A DNA stretch of 64,000 nucleotides from Tetranychus cinnabarinus (lineage: Eukaryota; Arthropoda; Arachnida; Trombidiformes; Tetranychidae): assembly GCA_022266195.1 (NCBI GenBank), contig WHVY01000001.1, forward strand, positions 8,122,001-8,186,000. The letters run 5' to 3'. Position numbers and translations under genes: made by a program. The notes beneath the pieces were generated by a model. That model was not told where the DNA came from, ran no database searches, and worked only from the letters and a program-made list of their open reading frames with translations. This document shows, piece by piece, positions 56,010-64,000 of the stretch (the stretch's first letter is position 1; each line of letters opens with the position of its first letter).

Positions 56010-56430
56010 AAGATAAGATAAGATTTTTTAGATACTTTATTTAATGGAGATTTCATATATATCATTATGCCAAGATATATCCCTGCGAATCATGATTCCA
56101 TTCCAGTTTATTCTAGTTTCTTATTTGCAACTCTGTTATCTATTTAATATCCAAGATAAGATAAGATTTTTAGATACTTTTTTTAATGGAGATTCATATA
56201 TATCATTATGCTTAGGTATATCCCTGCGAATCATGATTCTATTCCAGTTTATTCTAGTTTCTTATTTGCAACTCTGTTATCTATTTAATACCCAAGATAA
56301 GATAAGATTTTTTAGATACTTTTTTTGATGGAGATTTCATATATATCATCATGCTGAGGTTTATCCCTACGAATCATGATTCGTTTCTAGTTTATTCCTG
56401 TTTCTTATTTGCAACTCTGTTATCTGTTTC
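56010..56430. repeat. Tandem repeat, about 140 bp, three copies
   Basis: Units start at about 56012, 56152 and 56292, each with AAGATAAGATAAGATTTTT, ATGGAGAT-TTCATATATATC, CGAATCATGATTC and TTATTTGCAACTCTGTTATC. The open frames at 56044-56623 partly run through the repeat and are not supported as genes. Confidence 0.8.
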
Positions 56431-56990
56431 GTATCCGTATTGCAAACTTTCATTTGCTATTAGGGAAAGAGCAAGATTAAGAAGTAGGAAAAAATCTTGC
56501 AGGAGATATCCTTTGAAGGATGCCGATATACTGCAGTTTTTTTCACGAAAATTGGCTGAAAAAAACTGTGAGTGTTGTGCTCCAACAGAGCTATCTCCTG
56601 AATCTGTTGTTTGCCATCGATGATATATGCTTTTCAAGAAAAATCAAAAGAAAATTGAAAATTTCTTTCAAGATTTCACAAAAAGTATATAACATCGATT
56701 GGTAAAACTGGAGGCGAGGGTAACCAGTATAAAAAACTACCCAAGACTCACAAAAGGAACTACCTTCACGTGGTGTGAGTTGTTTTGACTAAAGTTCCTC
56801 ATATAAAATCGTATTCATATTAAGTTCAACTTCATTTCGCCATACTGATTGTTTTATTCACGTCCATATCAGTCTTCTAATTTCATTTCAATATTCAATT
56901 TTATTTCAATCTTTCAACTTCATTTCAGTATTCGATTCCAATCTAGATTTCAATTCCCATTTGCTTTCAATTTTAATACAAGCTCAGAAT

Positions 56991-57391
56991 AATGGAAGAA
57001 GAGAAAAAAATAAAAAAAAGCTTTGGCGCGCCAAGCAAAAAGAAAGGAAAAAGGGGAGAGATAAAGAAGTTAAAGCAAGCTACTTGAAAAGGGCGAAGCG
57101 GATCCATATTTCGCTAAAAATATGGAGCGGAAAGCTCGAAAAGAGAAGAACAGGGCAGCGAAAAAGTTTAAAGAAAGTTTAAAAATGTTTAAACAGCATT
57201 CATCTGTTGAGGGCTACAAGGCTGAAGATACAGCATTAGGCCGAATCGCTGCTGAGTCGCTGAAAAAAGAGGCCATCAGCAATTTTCAAAAGGCCCAGGA
57301 AACCCTGGCTGTTGCTGCAACCCTGCAAGATAAGGAAGCTGATGAGCCTGGAAGTGCTCATAGTGGACTTTTGAAACATATTTACCAATAA
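56991..57391 (+). pseudogene. Lys-rich charged protein, frameshifted, unknown family
   Basis: MEEEKKIKKSFGAPSKKK opens the frame. After shifts near 57085 it continues EKGEADPYFAKNMERKA, then KKFKESLKMFKQHSSVEGYK, EDTALGRIAAESLKKEAIS and AVAATLQDKEAD to the TAA at 57391. The C-terminal 90 residues are open and helical-looking. No domain is recognised. It may be a gene of a further decayed element. Confidence 0.4.
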
Positions 57392-57492
57392 CTTCAATCA
57401 TGATTATTGATCTCGGTCTTGCATTGTGAATCAGCTCTTTTGTGCCACTTCAAAAACAAGATCAATAATCAGGATTGAAGTTATTGGTAACT
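57381..57492. other. Long stem-loop after the Lys-rich ORF
   Basis: TTACCAATAACTTCAATCAT and ATGATTGAAGTTATTGGTAA-like arms (right arm with one change, near 57461-57492) pair over about 30 bp around a 50-bp loop. It overlaps the ORF stop codon. It could be a terminator-like or convergent-transcript structure, or the end of a short element. Confidence 0.6.
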
Positions 57493-57649
57493 TAAACTGG
57501 AGGCGAGGGTGACCAGTATAAAAAACTACCCAAGACTCACAAATGGAACTACCTTCACGTGGTGTGAGTTGTTTCGACTGAAGTTCCCAATCGTATGGTT
57601 TGTTATTTGTTTTGCTTAGCAGAAATATGTTTAAATGCAATAATCAACC

Positions 57650-58190
57650 TCTCTTTTAGCTAAGATTGAAATTCAGAAGTCATTATCTTAAAACGTATAG
57701 GTCATAAAATAAAATGCATTTAATGTTTAGATTTCTCAACGTGAGTATACTCTATAAAAATAATTCAAATGCGCTTATGCAAAGTAAAAATTCAGAAGTG
57801 ATTATCTCGAAAAGTATAGGTTATAGAAAAAAATAAATTCAATGAATGGATTTCTAAGCATAAAAATATGCTATGAAAATATGTCAAATCAGGTTTTGCA
57901 AAAGTTGAAATTCAAAGGCCATTATCTCGAAAAGTATAGGTCACAGAATAAAATGCATTAAATATTTGGATTTCTCCACATGAATATACCCCATAGAAAT
58001 AATCCAAATGAGCTTCTGCAAAAGTTGAAATTCAAAGGCCATTATCTCGAAAAGTATAGGTCGCAGAAAAAAATAGATTCAATAAATGGATTTATCATCA
58101 TGAATATACTCTAGAAAAAATGTCAAACAAGCATTTGCTCGTGGTGCAGATTTAAAGGCCATTTTCTCGAAAACTATAACTATAAATGAA
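57650..58190. repeat. Tandem repeat, about 120 bp, four to five copies
   Basis: Each unit has GAAATTCAAAGGCCATTATC, TCGAAAAGTATAGGTC, AAATAAA-ATGCATT and GGATTTCT-CA-ATGAATATA. The repeat abuts the truncated second Polinton-like copy at about 58180. Confidence 0.8.
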
Positions 58191-58330
58191 AAAGATAACT
58201 TATATATTAATTCCCGAATAAAATAGACGTTTAAATTGAAATTGAAATGAATCTTTATTGATTTTGAAAAGAAATTAAGATTTAACAATTTTATAATATC
58301 TTTTGATTGTGCGTTTGACTGTCAAATATG

Positions 58331-58594
58331 TCAGTCAATCAGCTCACAAATGTTCTGAGCGTGTTCATTATTAATTCGAGCTAAAACTCTTGGCTGGGCT
58401 TTGAGTTTATTAAGGTCCTCCATATATTTGAAGGCCTTATTTCTAAGTCTTATTTGGAATCTTTTTCGGATTGCGTTCGGGGCCTTTTTCTTCGTTTCTT
58501 CTAAGGAAACCTGCTCCATATGTTGGATCATGGAGTTGAGGTTTTTCTCATCAAATGAACTAAAAGTAAAGCCCTCGAAACGAGCGGCAATCTC
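58331..58594 (-). CDS. Polinton-like gene B, second copy, main exon
   Basis: This is the exon after TTTTCAG: EIAARFEGFTFSSFDEKNLN, MIQHMEQVSLEETKKKAP, KLKAQPRVLARINNEH and a TGA/TAA-type end after CELID. The MN exon 1 and its GTAAGT donor lie at about 58660-58667. The frame is open, with some 20 per cent divergence from copy 1 and an extra LRNKAF insertion-type difference. Confidence 0.5.
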   Translation of the reverse strand, partial: EIAARFEGFTFSSFDEKNLNSMIQHMEQVSLEETKKKAPNAIRKRFQIRLRNKAFKYMEDLNKLKAQPRVLARINNEHAQNICELID

Positions 58595-59184
58595 CTGAAA
58601 AGAGAGAGAAAGGAAAATTGAAAGAAAGAGAGGTTAAACAGTTAAACAAGTTGAAACTTACATTCATTTCTACGTCGTTTTCTTGGTTATTGGGTAAATC
58701 CTATTCATAATCCATTTTTAGTGGTAACTTGAAAGTAATTTCAAACATTTCGATCAACAATTAAAGTTTACTAGTTGAGAGTTAATGGAAAAGTGACCAA
58801 GTTTTGTCAATGTACACTTTGAATAAAGCTTGAACATCTGTGTAACGGAGTGAGTTTTTGCTCATTGATTAATACACAAATGAATTAACGGATATTTTGT
58901 CAATAAATTTGTCGCTCATGCATTGATTCTTGACCATTTAATTGTGCTGAATGTTTTTAATTCTTGACCGTTTGAAACACTTGAGTGTTTATATTTGTTT
59001 GCAACTTGTGACCATCTTGGAAATATTGAGTTGATTGTGCAGGAAACTATTGGATTTAGAATTCGGCTTGTTCATGATATCTCCATGATAATGATATTTG
59101 TCATTCAGTTCTCAAGTATTATGATAGATTTTGATAGTATCTATCATCTGAATATATTCTACATTTGTAAGAAATACATGTAAA

Positions 59185-59707
59185 TTACTCAGTTCTAACA
59201 TGAACTGGTTTTAAGGCACTTGGTTGAGAAACATCTTTTTCAATTAGCTTTCGCTTGGCGCAAGTGACATTACTTCGTTTATCCCCATTCATATGGCGAA
59301 GACAATGGTCACTCCTCCCAGGTTTAAATTCAATGAGACAATATGGACAGGCGAAAACCTTTTTTCCTTTATTTTGTTTTTTCCTCTCCACTGTTGCTGT
59401 GGCCAACTCCTCAATAGTTTTTACCTCTGGGTCGCGAGGTTTTATTGGTAAATTGAGTTCCTCATCTCCACTATTATAATCAGCAGTTTTACTGTACCAT
59501 TTGGGCGTAACACAAACATAATCTTCACCATTAATTTCTGTAAGGTGATCGGCTTCCACCTCGTAATCAATTTCATCGTAATTTACCAATGCAGGTTGAG
59601 TTTGTTGAGTCTTTCGTCTCTGCAAAACATAAAGATATGATTATAACATTGATTAGTACTCATGTTTATGCATATATATATACATTACTACTTACCTTAG
59701 AGGACAT
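59185..59707 (-). CDS. Polinton-like gene A, intact copy, 148 aa
   Basis: Exon 1 (59696-59707, MSSK) and exon 2 (59185-59619) are joined at GTAAG/TTTGCAG with phase kept. An acidic N-terminal half (YDEIDYEVEADHLTEINGED, DEELNLPIKP) precedes a C2H2-like finger (C-x2-C-x10-H-x3-H in FACPYCLIEFKPGRSDH and CLRHMNGD) and a basic tail. The protein is unknown to me; DNA or RNA binding is inferred. Copy 1 is broken by a frameshift, a stop and piggyBac. Confidence 0.6.
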
Positions 59708-60018
59708 TTTCAAATAATCGATGAAAAAACGGCAATTAAAATCAGTAATTTAATTTAATAAACACAAAATCAAGGTGAATTTTAGAATCAATAAGTCAAT
59801 CTCCATCAGTAACAGGTGACCTAAAGTTGCCTAGAAACAGAAAAAATGGCCGCGAGTTGACCTGTATAAGCGGGCAATTCAATCAATTCAATGGAAAAGG
59901 CCGTTTTTAAATCAATCAAGCGTAAATTCAGTTTAGTTTGAAATTAATCATGCATGAGGGGGTGGAGGTTAATTCTGTTTCCGGTCTGGGCCTCAGAAGC
60001 GTATGAAACGGTACTACT

Positions 60019-62070
60019 CTAGTGTCCAAATTAGTCTACTCCAGGTAGATAGCGAAATAGACACAAGCAACGATTCAAACTTCATGACTCTGGGAAAGTT
60101 GAACAAAGCTGAAATTAAAGGCGATCGAGCGAGAGTCACTTTATTTTGAGCATTTTACTCTAACTTGCTTCACAAAAAAATTAATCGAACTCATTTTAAT
60201 GTCCCTACAAACCAACAGAGTCTGAATTTTTAAAACAAATATGTTTCCATAAATGAACAAAAGGCGATTAAAGTTTCAATTTTGAACTTGTTTTTTTCAA
60301 AAACTGTCAATCAGAGAAACTTTTGAATCACAAATGGGCTCAGTTTTCATGTTTCTACAAACCAACAGAGCCTAAATTCATTCAGAAACTTCATAATTGA
60401 ACAAAAGACAATCGAAATTTCAAATTTGAACTCGATTTTCTCAAAAATTTTTAATCAAAGAAACTTTTAAAGTACAAAGGTACTCAGTTTTCGTGTTCTG
60501 CAAACCAACAGAGTCTAAATTTTGAAGCAAATCTTCTTCCATAATTGAACAAAAGACGACTGAAGTTACAACTTTAGATTTGATTTTCGCAAAAAACTGT
60601 CCGCCAAAACTTTTAAATCATACAAATGAACAGGGTTTTCATTAAGCTAACTTGCCCTAACCAGAAAAGTTTTCAAAGCTTACTTTATTGTAGTACTGGT
60701 TGATGGTTGCTGGTGCTTGATTGGTGATGTTTAGTTACTGATGGTTGATTGCTGATTACTTTTTGGTAATGTCGCGGTTGGTTACTGCTGGTTCTAGTTT
60801 CGGTTGACTGGGGTTAAATTGATGATGAAGGTTTACTGATGATGATGATGCTGGGACAAAATGATCATGGTGAAGACAATTGTCAAAGTTTTCGTTGATA
60901 ATAATAATCCAATGGAATAGCACAAAAACACAAAACACAAGCACGAAAAGATGAAAAAGATAAGTAAAATGATTACAAATATACCATAGTAGTAATAGTA
61001 CCATATATGTATATACTATACCTATTTGGTACTTACCTTTGCAATGTAGTATGAAGCTGTGAATGAAGAAGAAAGAAATTATCAATAAATGACACAAAAA
61101 GCATATTAACTAACCTTTGAAGCTGAGTAAAACTGTTTTAAGATAATGGAAAAGAAGAAACTGATGATGTTCGATCGAATGACGATATGAAACTGAAATA
61201 ATGAACGCTCTTCTTTCTTTTCTCTTCATTTGCCACCCCAATTTCATCTTCATAAACCTGGTTTTTCTTGTTATTTTACATTCCACAGTGTACCTTCACA
61301 CGAATAAACGGCAATTAATTATTAGAATGCAATCAAACTGTCACTTCGTTCTGTATCAAAATTGCAACGATTCCATGATTGATTATAACGATCCACTTTG
61401 AGAAGCTTTAAAATACTGAAAGAAAATTTAGTTTGCTCCCAGCGTGACCATCCTCTTTTAATCTTCTCATAGCATTAAAGGCGTGAAAAGTACCTTAAAA
61501 GTAATTAAGGTTGGTCATCTTTTGCAAAAATGTTTCAAAAAGCGATTAAAGGAAAGCTAAATCTTCCCTTCAGGGGTTTCCCACAGAATTTGATTAATGT
61601 TGGTCGTTAAAGTTACTTTAATTTTCTTATTTGCAAAAGTAATTAAAGTTAAGAAGTTTATCTCTCTTGAATAAGTTTTGATTGACGATCGCAGTTAATC
61701 TCCTTTTAGCTTGATCCTTGCAAAAGATAATTAAAGTTAAGCACAGTATGCCTCGCAGGTATGCTTTGATTGAAGATTAAAGTTAAAAATAAGTGAATGC
61801 AAGGCAATAACCTTATTTAATTGCATTACATCATTAATCATGAAAAATTTAAGGTTAATCGCTGTATGCTATACCAAAGGTAAGAATGCAAAAGATTGTA
61901 AAAGGTACAATATCAATCAAACTTATCTATTATCAAAGGTATGAGTGCATTTAACAAGGTAAGTTAATTATATCGGTATAATTAAGGTCATTTCGATATT
62001 TGCATTGTCAAAGGTACGCATACATTAACAAAGGTATAATAATTATAAATCAATATCCATTATCGAAAAA
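60019..62070. other. Non-coding stretch with a 146-bp tandem repeat
   Basis: At 60180-60640 a unit of about 146 bp recurs three times (CAAACCAACAGAGTCTGAAT, ATTGAACAAAAGACGA, TTTTCTCAAAAA). Around 60690-60850 TG-rich words (TGGTTGATGGTTGCTGG) repeat, and 61480-62000 has degenerate ATTAAAGTTAA words. No coding exon is supported. Confidence 0.6.
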
Positions 62071-62445
62071 GTGTGCTATCTTGTGTATTTCTATTACTAC
62101 TCTTTTGAAGATGTAATCGATTGGTCAGAAATTGTAGTTGAAGGAGATGAGCGAAGTCTTTTACAGCTGCCAGAAATCATAAGATCTTATGAATGAAAGA
62201 AAATACAGCAAATGGCAGCAAAAAGTTTGGCTGTTTATGAAACCTATTTTTCAAGTGTAGAAAGAATTGTATATACAACAATAGATATACTCAATGAAAG
62301 AATTCAAACTCATTTGAGTTTTACAACATTTTTATGGAATATGGTCAACCCTAGTTTCACTAGCTTCACTGGTGCCATTTGGTATGGTGCTGAATATAGT
62401 TTTGATCTGGCAGATTATCCAGGCTATGGAAAATCAGTGATTCTT
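62071..62445 (+). pseudogene. Exostosin-1 pseudogene fragment, centre of the protein
   Basis: The frame reads SFEDVIDWSEIVVEGDERSL, LQLPEIIRS, then a TGA, then KSLAVYETYFSSVERIVYTT and ILNERIQTHLS...LWN. This follows the end of the EXT1 GT47 domain (PFSEVINW, GDERLLLQIP, YFSSVEKIV, IWN). After LWN similarity fades (DLADYPGYG may match the GDFPYYY area). It is one exon-like block with at least one stop. It covers residues that the 9617-10691 pseudogene has lost. Confidence 0.8.
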
Positions 62446-62537
62446 ACTCATCTTTACGTTCATCTCCTTTATCATCATCATCTGCTTCATCAGATTCATT
62501 CGAATTGTAGATTCTCAAGTTGCACTCACCAATGAAC

Positions 62538-63196
62538 TGGAGTAGATATCTGGTTTACTCGTAACTTTAATGTCAGTGTATAATGTAAGGTGAAGTATTA
62601 CAAATAGGGAATTTAGGAATAAGAGTCCGTAATTATAATGAATAGTTGTCAGTTAGGGTACACAGTCACTAAAAATACATATTACATTAGGGTTCCAGAT
62701 AAGGTTGAATCGTTAAATAATGATTGTAAGTACCAAGTGATTTGGAAGTAGTTATTCAGGGTTTGATCACATTAAAATAGTCCATTTAACACTTATGTAG
62801 TCAATAGAGTTTGGGTTTAGCGATGGTTACACCTTGACTCAAGATTATCAGTTCACATACACAGGTTTAGATGAATACATCAAATTTAGTTATTAAAGGT
62901 TAAAACATATTTTAGGACAACAATAGTTGCAACAAATTTAACATATATAAGTATAAAGGTGGAAGACAATAAAATATCAATTTCTAAGTTCAATTGGCCA
63001 GGGCTTCCGCAGTTGGTCCATTCGACAGCTCAAACAAAGGATTGTCGGCCATTTTATGCGGAGTGAGGGAGAAAATCTTCTCCCTCACCGAAATGGTCGA
63101 CCCACCAACTTTAACCAATGATGACCTTTCCCTACCTACTTGAGGCAGGGAAAGGTAGGAACACCAAAAAACCAGTTAATAACAAGTTTCCTTTCA
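62538..63196 (-). repeat. Solo LTR of a related gypsy-type element, 659 bp
   Basis: It begins TGGAGTAGATATC and ends CTTTCA on the plus strand, with GAAC on both sides (62534-62537 and 63197-63200). The stretch 63000-63196 is clearly similar to the end of the 822-bp LTR (GGGCTTCCGC, GTCGGCCATTTTATGCGGAG, CCTTTCCCTACCTACT), while the rest has diverged, so it is another family. The surrounding DNA has an uninterrupted paralogue at 26788-27054 that shows the empty site. Confidence 0.85.
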
Positions 63197-64000
63197 GAAC
63201 AATAAATATTTGGACTCAATAAAGGTTCATAGATAAAAACTGGTGGCCTTAACTTCGTGAAATGAATAACCGTTGGATCTTTTAAGAAAGTCAATATTTC
63301 AGTATTTTGTTTGTTAATCACTTACTGAATCAAGGCAGCAATCACATAGTGTTGCTTGTACAACAAATCTCAATCGGAAAACCTTTTCAAAATCTATTAA
63401 AGCACATGAAGAATTTGAATAACATATTTTGCACATAAAACTTGATTCTTTCAGTTTTTTCCTTTCCAGTTTGAATCATATTTTTGAATTCGAAGGCTTT
63501 TGTGTACTTTTGTATAAACTGCACTTTTCTTTTATACATTGTAAATCATTTTTCTGAGAATTAAATGCTGTTCAATTTACGTATTTTACAATCACACATT
63601 CAAGCATTCATTCATTCATTCAAATACTGTACCTTAAGAATTAACATAAAAAAAAATTTCAAAAACAGCAAATTGAACAACTTCCAGAGCTTTTACATTT
63701 AAAAATCAGTTGAAGAACCGTTTACTTACTGAGTCAACGAGGCTGACTGAAGCAGAAAGGATTGATGAGAGGCTATTAATAATACATGAAATTAAGGACA
63801 ATTGATTCATTCTGAAAACCAGATGAAACTAAATGATTTATTCACAAAACTTTAATTGAAAACTAGATTCAACTGTAATAAAACTAACTTGATGATCACG
63901 TTGGTCAATTGGTCAGTTTTATCTTATTTTAAAATCTCGCCTGAAAATAAATATTTGGACTTTGAGCTAATAAAAATTTCAACTTTTATAACTCCCTAAT
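63197..64000. other. Duplicate of acyl-CoA reductase upstream region, then plain AT-rich DNA
   Basis: Positions 63197-63432 match 26812-27054 (ACTGGTGGCCTTAACTTCGT and following). Beyond 63440 nothing is recognised, apart from AATAAATATTTGGACTTTGA near 63948, which resembles the start of the same duplicated unit and may be a third, truncated copy. Confidence 0.6.

Larger units (their letters stand above)
56706..57590. repeat. Direct repeat of about 95 bp flanking a basic ORF remnant
   Basis: AAACTGGAGGCGAGGGT and the following 80 bp (AACTACCTTCACGTGGTGTG) appear at 56706-56800 and again at 57494-57588, in the same orientation. Between them lies the Lys-rich ORF remnant (56991-57391) and a long hairpin (57381-57492). 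Confidence 0.75.
58180..60018 (-). mobile_element. Second Polinton-like copy, inverted and 3'-truncated
   Basis: The right end (60018) is the same terminal repeat as at 44294 (AGTAGTACCGTTTCATACGC read on the minus strand). Gene A, the non-coding spacer, gene B and the sequence down to about 58180 match copy 1 in inverted order. The other terminal repeat is missing, so the element is broken where the 120-bp tandem repeats begin. It is less damaged than copy 1. Confidence 0.7.

Noticed and set aside
56351..56623. Open frame of 90 codons ending CAPTELSPESVVCHR
   Set aside because: Its first third runs through the 140-bp tandem repeat. No family or splice partner is recognisable. It may be coding remnant, but I cannot support it.

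Overview
The window is AT-rich eukaryotic nuclear DNA. The genes have short introns with canonical GT-AG junctions, and the family content (a TMC channel protein, an insect/mite-type fatty acyl-CoA reductase, gypsy-type LTR elements, piggyBac, pogo/Tigger and Polinton-like elements) fits an arthropod. I favour a mite-like chelicerate but cannot prove it. No prokaryotic features, tRNAs, rRNAs or CRISPR arrays were seen.

Host part (1-28120). Positions 1-8800 hold no gene I can support. A 799-bp foldback element (8803-9601) abuts a decayed, intron-bearing exostosin-1 (EXT1) pseudogene (9617-10691). Next comes a complete 20-exon TMC gene on the plus strand (10844-21275, 1177 aa; all splice phases agree). 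On the minus strand follow an intronless CRAL-TRIO/Sec14 gene similar to the N-terminus of MOSPD2 (21665-22495) and a six-exon fatty acyl-CoA reductase (24118-26431, 472 aa). A small mariner-type MITE lies at 27727-27884.

Retroelement (28125-44093). One 16-kb gypsy-class insertion with 822-bp LTRs and a TTAT target duplication is oriented on the minus strand. It encodes a small membrane ORF, Gag, an Arg/Ser-rich linker bounded by two in-frame amber codons, protease, and an RT-RNaseH-integrase reading frame that runs without a stop into an envelope-like glycoprotein. A last ORF combines two CCHC zinc knuckles with a DEDDh exonuclease domain that looks like ISG20/REX4. This exonuclease gene is the most unusual content of the window. 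Eleven short hairpins with a constant loop (GGTGAT in the sense RNA) and covarying arms are scattered through the element, six of them just upstream of the exonuclease ORF. The env-exonuclease-LTR third of the element is present a second time, inverted, between protease and reverse transcriptase, so the locus is a 4.3-kb inverted repeat around a 2.6-kb pol segment.

DNA-transposon nest (44294-60018). A Polinton/Maverick-like relic (44294-55310; AGTAGT termini, about 112-bp inverted repeats, 6-bp target duplication TGTATT) carries small zinc-finger genes and a TBP-like pseudogene. It was hit by a 5.8-kb piggyBac (44913-50688, TTAA), which carries a broken protein-kinase gene and was itself hit by a Tigger element (46918-47955) and a MITE (49590-49835). 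A second Tigger lies at 50955-52241. A second, truncated, inverted copy of the Polinton-like element ends at 60018 and preserves two small genes intact. Tandem repeats fill 56010-56430, 57650-58190 and 60180-60640.

Right end (60019-64000). A second EXT1 pseudogene fragment (62071-62445) covers a part of the protein that the 9.6-kb pseudogene lacks. It is followed by a diverged 659-bp solo LTR (62538-63196, TSD GAAC) lying inside a duplicate of the sequence upstream of the acyl-CoA reductase gene, where the empty site can be seen (26788-27054).
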